Below, in pieces: positions 50,550 to 61,257 of a DNA stretch of 64,000 bases; position 1 is the first letter of the stretch, and the number at the start of each line of letters is the position of its first letter. The stretch comes from Lactuca virosa (lineage: Eukaryota; Streptophyta; Magnoliopsida; Asterales; Asteraceae): positions 258,415,798-258,479,797 of the forward strand of contig CAKMRJ010005634.1 in NCBI GenBank assembly GCA_928212115.1, given 5' to 3'. The notes beneath the pieces were generated by a model, which ran no database searches, was not told where the DNA came from, and saw only the letters and a program-made list of their open reading frames with translations. Made by a program: the position numbers and the translations under genes.

Positions 50550-53500
50550 TGTGACATCCCCATTTTCACGGCCAGAAAAGATCGATTTTGTTTATGCTTT
50601 ATAAAAATCAGAGTACTTCTTTTAATAAAAATGTTGCGGAATTAGTTCCCAGTAAAACATGATAAATACATTATCAAAGCATTTCCGAAGAAATGTATTT
50701 TTATTCATTTTAAAACATTTGGGATGTCATCGTCAATACAGAAACATAAGCATAAACAGAACTTACCTTAATTTACACTAGTGATCTACATCTCTTTTAA
50801 ATCTCTCAGTGTAAAGTAGCTTCATATTGACACCTGTGATACAAATAAGCTTGAGTGGGTCAGGTTGGGAAACCTGGTGAGTACATAGGGTTTTCAACCC
50901 ACAATAATATAATTATTATGTTTAAACATCAAATAATCAACCCAATTACCCATCCCCATTATCTTCTTTACTCTTAAGGATCTACCCTAAGAATCAACTA
51001 TTCCTCGTTCATTCATTCCTAAGGATCATCCTAAGGAATCGGCACGAAGTCCATCGTCACCGGGGTTTAGGCACTAAGTCTGCATAGTCGCCAGGATTTA
51101 TTCAATAGGCACTAAGTCCGCATAGTTACCAGGTTTTAGGCACTAAGTTTGCATAGTCGCCATGGTTTATACAACAGGCACTAAGTCCGCATAGTCGCCA
51201 GGGTTTTGGCACCAAGTCTGCATGATCGCCAAGGTTTAGCCACCAAGTCTGCATGATCGCCAGGGTTTAGAGTACACCGGGTGAACACATCGTTCACAAC
51301 ACCTACAGGTTGCGAGCCTGCTAGCGTTCCACTGGACTGTCTAGAATAGTCTGTGGTTGTCATCCATACTCTGCTAGATGACGGGGACATTATTTGGGAA
51401 AAAAGGCTTCTCACATCGTCCACCTCTCACCCTTACCTCATGGTCTAACTCATCATCCAACTCATATGTCATCTACCCATGTTTTACCCAACATATTATG
51501 TAGATATAAATACATATACAGTTTAGATCATATAAAACTTGTATAAAATCGTTCCTCCAACATAGATAGCAAGTATACAGATAATATGCACACATAGCAT
51601 GTAATTTATATAAAATACTTCATATCTATATGTAAGATGAAAATTATTATGCACTCACTTGAAAAGGTGGTGATTCCGAACTCAGACAGCGCTTCGCTTC
51701 TTAAAAAAATAATTTCCTTCGACGAAACCTAGTATTATTACCACTAGAGTTTAGTCTATTATTCGCCGAGACTAATTAATAGTCTAGTTGTTATTACTAT
51801 TATATAAGCGTTAAACAATACTTATATAACCCATAATAATAGCCCAAGTACTTATTATAAGTTCCTAATAACGTTACTATAATTAAATAAAAGCTATATT
51901 AAAAATAGCGTAGGCGTAGCTCACTTACAGCGGGTTTTATAGAAAACCGGGCTTTGCTTGGAGCAGCATTCCCGAGCCAAAAAGCTCTTCTTCTCGGAGC
52001 CGTCGAGCACTTCGGGGCTTCCGCCTCGTGCTAGGGAGGTTCCCTAGGCTTTTCGGGGGGGTTCGGGGCTAGAGAGAGGTTCTAGAGAGAGAGTAATGAG
52101 AAGAAAGAATGGGAAAGTGTAACATCCAAAAAATTTACGCCAAATTTAAACTTTTCCATTCACAATTAAAACCCAAATTAGTAATTGTTTACAAATTGTT
52201 TTCAAATCATTTTTCATCGGAGTGTCCCATAAACATATCATAAGGATGAGGAGCGGTACGGTCATGTCTTCGCCTTGCCACGATCTCCTGAAGTACCTGA
52301 AACAATAACTGAAAACTGTAAGTCCAAGGGCTTAGTGAGCTACCCCCAAAATACCAATACCACACTGACAATACCATATCAGTAACAATCAATCAATCAA
52401 TCAACATGCATACTGGCCATCGGCCTGACTAGACCGCCCTACTGGGCCTACAGTCTATCTGAATCTATCCCGAGCCTTCGGCATGACTGGTCCACCTCGT
52501 GGCCTGAAGTCTCCCCGGACCGCTCTTAGGGTATGTTGGCCTTCAGCACAAAGCAGGACCGCCTCAACCCAACCAACAAGCAAATAACCATGTGCGCATA
52601 ACTATCATATACTGGCATATACGGATATCAAACATATCTATCACACTGATCATCAATCATAGAATTCTCTCGTAACTAGAGTACCGACCTAGCAGGTCAC
52701 TAACATACCAATCCTTACGGATCATAAGAGCACAACATACTATCTACCCTGATTCCGATCTAACAGATCATAACCACATGTAGCATACCATAACAATAAC
52801 AACTAAAGGGCCGGCCTTGGTGTCGTAGACCCTATCGATATAGTGAGGACAACTCACCTTGCAGATGTCGACTCGGAAGATAAACTCCAACTCTCGTATC
52901 ACTTGACACAGGCTCCACCACCTATGATCATAGTACAATATACTCATAAGTCCTTAACCTTATAAGGTACTCCATAACCCACCAGTCAACCCCTGGTCAA
53001 AGTCAAAGTCCTCAGTCAAGGTCAACAGTCCATGTTGACCCCAACTCGCCGAGTACCCTCGGCTACTCGTCGAGTTCCTTGAAGCACATTCCAACTTGCC
53101 GAGTCATCAGGGTGACTCGTCGAGTTCCTTCGATTCTCGATCAAACTTTAAGGCCACCCGTCGAGTTCCCTCCTCGCAACTCGACGGATACACACGCATA
53201 CATATCCTAGGGAAAACTCATCCGACTCGTCGAGTTGTTCATCAACTCGTCGAGTCTTATGGTAATCTTCATCGGACTCGCCGAGTTGTTCATCCAACTC
53301 GTCGAGTTCACGGCCATCTTCATGTGAATCGCCGAGTCAACCCTGCGACTCGTCGAGTCCATTCAGTCCTTTTTCCATACATGCTTTGAGCCATGCAGCG
53401 GCTCCAAATCATAGATCCAAGCTTCTAAGGCATGCTTATCACGTAAAGTTGCAAACTTTACGTGCATGCATGGCTATAAAGGCTCTAAATGCCTATTTTA

Positions 53501-54935
53501 AGTTCTTAATGGAGCTTCATGCTCAAGAGGGGCCTCAATCATGACCAACATTGTAACTTTATGCTTCTAGAATCCAAGGAGGGTCCAGATCTGAAGTTAC
53601 AACCTCAGATCTAGCCCATAGCTCATCTTTCCAACTTAATATCTCACCAAAAACCCTAAAACTCAACCAATATAAGAGATTCACAAGGAAAAAGGCGATT
53701 TGGTTACCTCCAGAAGATGATAACTGAGATAAGTGTTGATTCCCACACTCTACTTGCTCCAATCTCCTTCTCCTCCAAGCCTTCTCCCTCCAAAGATCCT
53801 CTTTTCAAGCTTCAAACACACAATGGGCACACACACGCGCGTATTAGGGTTTTAAGGAGCTCTCAAAGACTGCAAAGAGACCAAAGGAGGCTGAGGCTCC
53901 TTTAAATAGAGGTGCAAACCCCGGGATTTAGGGTTTCATCTTCCAGCTCCTACTCGCCGAGTCCCAATATGGACTCGTCGAGTAGGTCACTTAACACGCG
54001 ATCCCACCCCGCTGCTACTCGACGAGTAGGTCAACCAACTCGTCGAGTAGAGCTTCACCCAATAAATCTTATTTAAACAATTCCTGAGAATCGGGGCGTT
54101 ACAGAAAGGTGTGAAGAAAATGAGGGTGGGAGAGGTTCTATTTATAGGATAAAAAATGGTTGAACTTGGTGCCACATGTCTCCATCTAAGGGCAAGACTT
54201 GGGGAGAAAGCAATGGCCAAGATTGTGTCACATCACCCATTTTCGCACAGCACACTTCCGACTTCTAAAATCCGTAACTTTCACATACGACCTCCGTTTT
54301 TGACATTCTTTATATCCATGCGTAGGTAAAAATAAGATCTACAACTTTCATTTTGACTCCGTCGGCTAATTCTCGACCGATCTTAAATTTAACAGTACGA
54401 GGAGATTATACTGTTAAATGTCCGCGTAAAATTCATAACTTCTACATACGGACTCTGTTTTCGTCTGTCTTTTTACCGTTGAGTTCCTATTAATGAGATC
54501 TTCAATTCTAATTTAGGTCGTGTAGGCCAAAAACCGCTCGATCTAAAATTCGAGTTTCGGGCTGTGCACTGCTAAGCCAAATCTTAGAAAATTCATAACT
54601 TCCTCATACGAAGTCAGATTTGGGCGTTCTTTTTTTGTATGTTCTCGGTTTAACGTATACTACAACTTTTGTTTAGATTTATAAGGCTAAAAAGTCCTCC
54701 ATCGTAAATTCACTATTTACGTCTCCCGGTGTCGTGCCGGTTTTGCCATAAAACTTCGACGGACCATAACTTCTTCGTTATAACTCGGATTTCAACGTTC
54801 TTCATATGTACGGAACCCTTGAGACGTATTCTACAACTTGGTTAAGATTATTTATTCTAAATAATCTTTTGTAAAAAAGTCGTTTTCGACCCCTATTATC
54901 TCTAAATTGACTAGCCCGGATCTACGGGCGTTACA
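50550..54935 (-). mobile_element. solo LTR nested in 48121-55682
   Basis: TGTGACATCCCC...GGGCGTTACA with perfect CTGCG duplications (50545-50549 and 54936-54940). About 2.4 kb without its own insert; same family as 18972-21488 but reversed. The reiterated CACTAAGTCTGCATAGTCGCC block is at 51060-51260. U3 repeats lie at 54220-54900. Confidence 0.94.
52118..54103 (-). mobile_element. solo LTR nested in 50550-54935 (deepest level)
   Basis: TGTAACATCC...GGGGCGTTACA, 1,986 bp, with perfect GAAAG duplications (52113-52117 and 54104-54108). ACTCGNCGAGT clusters at 53951-54050 and 53044-53360 lie on either side of a TATTTAAA box (about 53905). Donor GT at 52857-52856 and acceptor TTTCAG|GTAC with AG at 52298-52297 (561 bp). 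The CGGCCTGACTAGACCGCCC-like block lies between them. Confidence 0.94.
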
Positions 54936-55682
54936 CTGCGGCATCCCTATATGTTTATATATGTGTTATGTAGTATGATAGTTATGTTCTATGATATGTG
55001 GTATGCTTGTTGACTCTGTGTCATTTACATGGAAGACCCCAAGGGCGAGCCCATGGCAGATGGATATCAGACCATGGGGGGAGCCCATGGCATTCCAAGT
55101 AAAGACCATGGGGGAGCCCATGGCATGTAGGTATAAGACCCTGGGGGGAGCCCATGGCATCCCGGAGTAAGACCTTGGAGGGTTTCCACGACATCCTTAT
55201 ATGTTTATATGTGTGGCTGGTGTATGCTAGTTGATTATGTGACATGTTCGCTAGTTGTTTAGGAGATATGTGATATGCTAGTTGTCTTTGTGATACTTGC
55301 ATGGAAGACCCTGGGGGAGCCCATGGCAGTTGGATATCAGACCATGTGGGGGATCCCATGGAATTCCGTATATGTTGTATGAATGGCTTGTATGGTTGAT
55401 ATGAGTTATGTGATTATGTGGATTGTGTGGGTTATGTTATGGGGAACTCACTAAGCTTCGTGCTTAAAATTTTTTTTATGGTTTCAGGTATCATCGATTT
55501 GGAAAGAAAGGGTCCGGCTTGATCGCAACGCACACACCCGCGTTTTCCGCATTATGTATTTTGGGACGTAACTCTGATAAATGTTTTAATTAAGCAATGT
55601 TTTTGAATGATTGGATGAAGTAGCATTTGTGTTTGACTATAATGAAAAATGAAATTTTTACCGTGATTTTTGGGTCGTCACA

Positions 55683-55849
55683 TTACTTTTATCCTTTCAA
55701 AAATATAAAAATAACTTATTTTCCCATTTGAATTTCCATACCAGTGACAGTACTGTTTATATGAAAAACTTATTATTAACAAGTTTATAAACATTGTGTT
55801 GTCGTGTCATAACAATTATTAAGTGTTATCTTACTTAATTTGGAAACTG
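55683..55849 (-). mobile_element. antisense LTR fragment, right part
   Basis: Continuation of 47725-48120 after the TTACT duplication. AT-rich and non-coding. It is cut near 55850 by the truncated gypsy element, so the far LTR end is not seen. Confidence 0.55.
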
Positions 55850-55851
55850 AC

Positions 55852-56907
55852 ACCAAGTTGTCGAAGACGGCGAATGGTTTTGATGCTATTTGGGTCACCG
55901 TGGATCGATTGACCAAGAGTGCCCATTTTCTGGCAATTTGGGAGAGCTCGCCAGCTGAGAAGTTGGCCAATGTGTATATTTGCGAGATCGTTGCTCGCCA
56001 TGAGGCTCCAGTCTCTATTATTTCAGACCGTGATGTTTGGTTCACCTCCCGGTTTTGGCAGAAGTTCCATGAGGAACTGGGCACAAGGCTACACTTCAAC
56101 ACAACTTATCATCCGCAGATCGACTGCCAGAGTGAGTGGACGATTCAGAATCTCGAGGATATGCTGTGAGCATGTGTCATTGATTTTGGTGGGAGCTAGG
56201 ACTCCTACCTAGCCCTTGCAGAATTCTCCTACAACAACAGTTTCCACTCCAGCATTGGTGCTAAGTCTTTTGAGATTTTGTATGGACGGAGATGTCGTAC
56301 CCCAGTTTGTTGGGACAAGGTTGGTCACAGGGTCATGGGGCGGACCGGGGTGGTCCTTCAGACCACAAAGATGATCCATCAGATAAGGCAGAGATTGCAG
56401 ACTGCTCAGAGTCGGCAGAAGAGCTATGTTGACCGACGCCGATCTGAGTTAGAGTTTCAGGTCAGTGACATGGTGCTATTGAAAGTCTCACCTTGGAAAG
56501 GTGTGATTCGCTTCAGGAAGAGGGGGAAATTGGGTCCTCGGTATATTGGACCATTTCGGGTTGTTTGCAGGGTTGGCAAGGTTGCTTATAGATTGGATCT
56601 TCCGGAGGAGCTCAGTCAGATTCATAGCATTTTCCACGTTTCGCAGCTGCGAAAGTGCGTATTGGACGAGGATGTAGTAGTATCATTGGATGACATTCAG
56701 GTTGATGGGCGCCTGAACTATGTCGAGAGGCCGGTAGCTGTTCTGGAAAGAAAGGTAAAGGTATTGCGTAGCAAGGAGGTACCTTTGGTAAGGGTGCAGT
56801 GGCAGCATCGGAGGGGCTCTGAGTGGACCTGGGAGCCGGAGGCTGAGATGCGGGAGCATTATTCGGACTTGTTCACCGCAGAAGGCTTCGAGGACGAAGC
56901 CTATTCC
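55852..56907 (+). pseudogene. gypsy pol fragment: integrase core to chromodomain-like tail
   Basis: The first integrase aspartate is in WVTVDRLTKSAHF, the second in SDRDVWFTSRFW, and the glutamate in QSEWTIQNLEDML. A TGA right after this, at about 56167, replaces an arginine codon usual in relatives, and a TAG at about 56198 replaces a tryptophan codon. The open stretch from 56278 carries the integrase C-terminal domain (FQVSDMVLLKVSP, RKRGKLGPRYIGPF) and the chromodomain-like tail (VQWQHRRGSEWTWEPEAEM). The usual stop after GFEDEA is changed (TAA to TAT), so the frame runs on through the polypurine tract into the LTR until 57009. Confidence 0.9.
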
Positions 56908-56921
56908 AAGTGGGGGAGAGT
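56908..56921 (+). other. polypurine tract of the truncated gypsy element
   Basis: AAGTGGGGGAGAGT directly before TGTAACATCCC. Confidence 0.88.
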
Positions 56922-58765
56922 TGTAACATCCCGACTTCCAGGTATGAGAATAATCTTCTTTGGTATGATTTCTTCTTTTGAACTCGACGAGTTGGTAGCC
57001 TCAACTTGACATGTTGAAGGACTTTAAGTCGCGTGTCTTTCTTGGTCCAACTCGGCGAGTTGGTAGCCTAAACTCAACGATTTGGCGGTTGATTGTAAAA
57101 CCCTAAATTTTAGGGTTTTGCACCCTATATAACCTCCTTAAGTCCCTAGGGCTGATATTTTAGCCTTCAAACCCTCATATCGGCCTTTGTGAACCCTAAT
57201 CATCATTCCTTCTCATTTGTGAGTTTGTGTGGTATTTTTGGAGTAAAGAAGGAGGAGGTTGGAAGAAGGAAGCAAGGATCTAGCAAGCAAAGTTCTTATC
57301 TTCAGTTTAGCACTCTTCTGGACCTTTGTAAGTGTCCAAGATCCGATTTTTATTCCTCTATGTAGCTAGATCTTGAGTTTTGTCCCTTTTTCTCCTTATT
57401 CTTGGATGTTGTTATAGATGAATGTCATAAAGCTTGAAACTTTATGAATCTCTAGGTCAAGGTGACCTTATAGTGGTTTGGATTTGGTCTTTAGCCAATA
57501 CTTGATGCCATGCTTGGAGTTTAGGTCATACTTTTCCCTTTTTGACCTATTTTGAGTTCAAGACATACATGTCTATAAAGCACCAACCTTTGGGTCGTTT
57601 TTGAGGCTAGAATATCTTCTGGAGAAGTTGGGTTTCAGATCTCAAGGATTTTGTGCTTAATGGTTAAGCCCTTGAGTTTTCAAGGCTTGTGGAGGGGGTT
57701 TTAATCACTAGGAGTAGCCCCAAAGGATAAAGTTGGAAACTTTATCCTTTTAGACCACATTTGAGTTCAGATCTGAGCCTTAGAGTCCCTGGAGTCGAAG
57801 AATCATCTGAATGTGTTAAGTTGGGGAGAACTCAGCGAGTTTTCCAGACAACTCGGCGAGTTGGCTAGGGTTTTTCCCGACCTTCTGAGTACTATAGAAA
57901 CTCAACGAGTTCGTTGGTGCACTCGACGAGTTGGGTCAACATGGACTGTTGACGTTGATCGTTGACTTTGACTTTGACTGTGGTTGACCAAGTGGACTTT
58001 TGAGGGCATTTTGGGTAATTTCGTGCTTTGATGGAATTGGTCACATGGTGGTTGTAGGCATTGAGTCGGGAGCTGAGATTCGGAGTTAGATCTTATCAGT
58101 TCAGCACTACTTGTGAGGTGAGTGTTCCTCACTATACTTGTTGGGTCGAACGCCCTTTTGGGATGTGTATCCTGATTATTGCATGATTGAGTATTATAGT
58201 GATCTGTTAGATCTGTATCCTGATAGATATGATAATGCCATGCTTATTGATCTGTAAAATATGTGCTTGTTTATTGATTGATTGTATGTTTATAAGTTAT
58301 GTATATGTCGACATGTGTGTGGTTGGGTTGAAGCGGTCCTGCTTTGTGCTGAAGGCCAACATACCAAGGGCGGCCCAGATAGACTGAAGGCATGTAAGGC
58401 GGACCAGTCAGGCCGAAGCCCCGGAGAACGGTCCAGACAGGCTAAAGGCCCGGTGCGGCGGTCCAGACATGCTGAAGGTTTTGTATGCATGTTGTTGCTG
58501 TGATAGTTATGATTATGTGTTGTGGTGGTATTTTGGGGGAAACTCACTAAGCTTTGGGCTTACAGTTTTGGATTATGTTTCAGGTACCTCAGAGGATCGT
58601 GGGAATGCAAAGGCGTGATCGTGCACCTCCTCATGATATTGTTTTTAGGATTTTGGGATTTCTCTGATGTGAAAACTTATTTTGAAAATAATTTGTAAGC
58701 AATGATGGTTTTGGGTTGATTTAAAAGTTTAAATTTTTTTTTTTTTGAATTTTACGAATGTTACA
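56922..58765 (+). repeat. 3' LTR of the truncated gypsy element
   Basis: 1,844 bp, TGTAACATCCCG...GAATGTTACA. ACTCG(A/G)CGAGTTGG palindromes at 56981-57085 and 57833-57935 lie on either side of a CTATATAA box (57125-57132). Donor TGAG|GTGAGT (GT at 58118), reiterated CAGxCxGAAGGC-type block (58330-58480), acceptor TTTCAG|GTAC (AG at 58582-58583). Confidence 0.9.
58118..58583 (+). other. predicted intron in the truncated element's LTR
   Basis: 466 bp with donor GAG|GTGAGT, CTCACTAAGC about 40 bp before the end, and acceptor TTTCAG|GTACC. The GC-rich reiterated block sits between. Confidence 0.5.
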
Positions 58766-60240
58766 AAAATGTTTATCGCTAAGGATCGAATCAAAAATCA
58801 CAAAAACTGATACTAATTGTGATGCTAAAAATAAATTTTTGCATCAAGTATACTTAGGACTAATTTAGGATCAAATTGAATAGATTATACTCTCAGGAAT
58901 TCATGGATATAAAGAACGTCAGAAACGGATGTCGTATGCAAAAGTTATGTCCATTTTAAGAAATCAAATCAGTATAATATTGATTTTCTTAATAAACAAA
59001 AAACTGAATCAATCCGTTGAGGTACTTTCACACCTCATATAGAAATTCTGAGAACGTTTTTGAACCGAGTCACGGGGCTAATATTTGATTTCATACTCGT
59101 ACTATTTTTAACCCGTAAATTTACCACAATTGCGAAAATTGTCGAATCGGGACAAATTAGACGCGAAACTTTAAACGACTTTTCCCGGAGTTCTACATAT
59201 CGGATTTAGGATCCGTCTGAGTTATTGGAATCCTTGAAACCGAGACTATCATTCGCCACCTTCGGATTGGACATCTGGAATTGGGCACACGGATCGAGGA
59301 AGCTATAATGAAGCATTTTTGATATCACAAGTGTGACATCATCTTGTGTTGTACCTTTAGAACATGCTTAAAAGACTTAAATGTCTAGGTAGTTATCCCA
59401 TGCACTCATTCTTCTTCTTCCCCCTCCCCCACGTTTTCTTCTACCATCCCCTCACCTCTCTCACAAACTCTCACAAGTACACAAATGATGAAAGTATTGC
59501 ATCTTACAACCAATTTTCACTCAAAGTACTAGGATATTGACTTTAAAAGTCCAACCATCATGAAAAAGAGGTTCATACACTCTTTCTTTTCATCATTCAC
59601 GTACTATCCTCTCTCTCAAGAAATCTCTCTTACACAAGCAATAATGCAAGCTAATTACTTGCAAGATCTTTAAAAACTCAAGACTTTTCTAATTTTGATG
59701 CATACTTGAACCATTCCACTCAAACACTCTCATCCCTTCTCTTTTTTTCTGCTTCGTGGACAGCCAAGAGCACCTCCATCGGAGGTGTTGTTTTCTCGAT
59801 AATCAACAAGAGGCATCAATCTCTTTCTCCCCTCATTCATGTCGATTAAACAAGCCAAACACCCTACTGATTGTCACTTTTCTTCATGTCCTCTTTCTCC
59901 CTTGCGTCTACTGCCAGAACAGGAAGCAGAAAGCAACGAGGAAGTTGTCGGAGCAACCCCTCGCCACCTCCTATCGACGACAGCTTCACAGGCTGTCTTT
60001 TGTGGTTCTTTTTCCTTCCTTTTTCGAATCTGATCAGCCACCGTTCCACTCCTTCTTGTTGGTTTTCAAGATCCAAAACAGTCTCGGGTTTCCTTTGGTG
60101 TCAAGTTGCGGTTTCTCATGAAAAGCTTCCCGAAAACGAACCAATCTTCGAGCCTAAATAAAGATCACGCATCAAGGGTGAGTCTTTATGGCCCCATTTT
60201 ATGTTTTAATTGATTTTGGGGGGAAATACATTACCGGCGC
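58766..60240 (+). other. LTR-like tract, unclassified
   Basis: 58890-58970 contains a GGATATAAAGAACGTCAGAA...GTATGCAAAAGTTATG block like the U3 repeats of the 18972 LTR, then a CT-rich leader (59400-59620) and a donor-like AAGG|GTGAGT near 60178. I read it as part of a sense LTR whose start was lost next to the truncated gypsy element. The 121-codon frame at 59756-60121 has no recognisable domain and I do not call it a gene. Confidence 0.4.
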
Positions 60241-61248
60241 CTTATCAGCTAAACCTGATGTAATACATTATAATTAATAAAACACATGATCATAAGAAAC
60301 ACAAGATATAGAGTTATACATAAACTCGATCTCACGATGAGAACACTTGTATGTACAATCCGAACATATAGGAAGTTTGAACCCTCAACGAGAGTACAAT
60401 GCAAGGTTTTAGGTTAAATGTTTTAGCTAAGTTTGGCGTGCATGGGTCGAACTACAACTAAACGTAGACTGATCGCCTATATTTAATCATGGTTAGACCA
60501 ATGCACAATTGAACATAAATACGATAGCTTATAGACTAAAACACAAAGAGATTGTAAGGAAACTCGAGGAAGATCACAGTTCAAAGATGCAAATGAAAAC
60601 AATTTGGAACTCTAAAAAATTATGGTAAACGCCTCATAAATATTTGATAAATATTTACTTGGGATCTACATAAGACTCAAAACCTCATAAATATCAATCA
60701 TGTCCGATATTTATTTTTGAACACTAAGCACACGACCTCGATTCTCTACGTACATTACTAATAGAAACTCATGCACGTGTTCACGAAACATTATGAACTA
60801 CGGCTTAGGTATCCAATCAGATGTTGAGAAGTTGTTGTTATTATATGTTGGTCAACATTAGTCGTGGGTATAAACTTGATTATAGTTTCAGTTTAAATCC
60901 ATTTCATTTGTAAACACCAAACTTTTTCTTCGCATTCAGGGCCTGGTTAAGTACTTTTCACTCCATACCATACACCAATATAAGTAGAATATCATACAAA
61001 TTTTCATATCCTTAAAAAAAATACACACACACAGCAAAAATGGACCTGGACTAGCTAGCTATTTATCTATCTGAATTAGTTGACAAAAAAGTTTGCTGAA
61101 TGCAGAACAAGTAGCATCGGACAGATTAGTGAACAAAAACCCACCCTTGAAATAGATTCCAGGCATGCATATGCCACATAGCCAGCTAAGCTACTCATCT
61201 GCATACCCTTCCTTGAGTTGTATTTTTGAATATATCTTCTACTCTACT
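60241..61248. other. intergenic region downstream of the WD-repeat gene
   Basis: AT-rich single-copy-looking sequence with no coding frame or element end recognised. The 3' UTR of the minus-strand gene must lie in its right part; I could not fix a poly(A) site. Confidence 0.5.
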
Positions 61249-61257
61249 CTACTCTAC
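61237..61257. repeat. pentanucleotide microsatellite (CTCTA)n at the gene's stop codon
   Basis: About four copies of TACTC/CTCTA. The repeat overlaps the last codons, the stop (61251-61249) and the start of the 3' UTR of the minus-strand gene. Confidence 0.85.

Larger units (their letters stand above)
48121..55682 (+). mobile_element. solo LTR, same family as the composite element's LTRs, nested host of two more
   Basis: TGTAATGTTCC...GGGTCGTCACA with perfect TTACT duplications (48116-48120 and 55683-55687). Without the insert it is about 3.17 kb, matching the LTRs at 7455 and 24304. Segments 48121-50549 and 54936-55682. Donor GT at 50218-50219, acceptor TTTCAG with AG at 55486-55487. The CCATGGGGGGAGCCCATGG-type block lies in the predicted intron (50360-50530 and 55030-55370). 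Short open frames at 48438-49362 are reading-frame noise in GC-rich CCACC/GGTGG repeats. Confidence 0.94.
55850..58765 (+). mobile_element. 5'-truncated gypsy chromovirus-type element
   Basis: Starts abruptly inside integrase and runs through the pol 3' end, a polypurine tract and a complete 3' LTR. There is no 5' LTR, PBS, gag or RT, and no duplication can be defined. It is related to, but clearly diverged from, the element at 37199-46783. Confidence 0.9.

Noticed and set aside
53040..53400. CRISPR-like regularly spaced repeats of ACTCGTCGAGT
   Set aside because: Plant nuclear retrotransposon DNA; the repeats are 11-bp palindromes with irregular spacing inside an LTR of known boundaries.
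59756..60121. 121-codon open frame
   Set aside because: No recognisable domain, CT-rich leader-like DNA, overlapping frames of similar length, and no conserved partner in the window.
47725..60240. Second end (inverted repeat) of the Mutator-like element
   Set aside because: I looked by eye for the reverse complement of the 446-bp unit to the right of the transposase tail and saw none.
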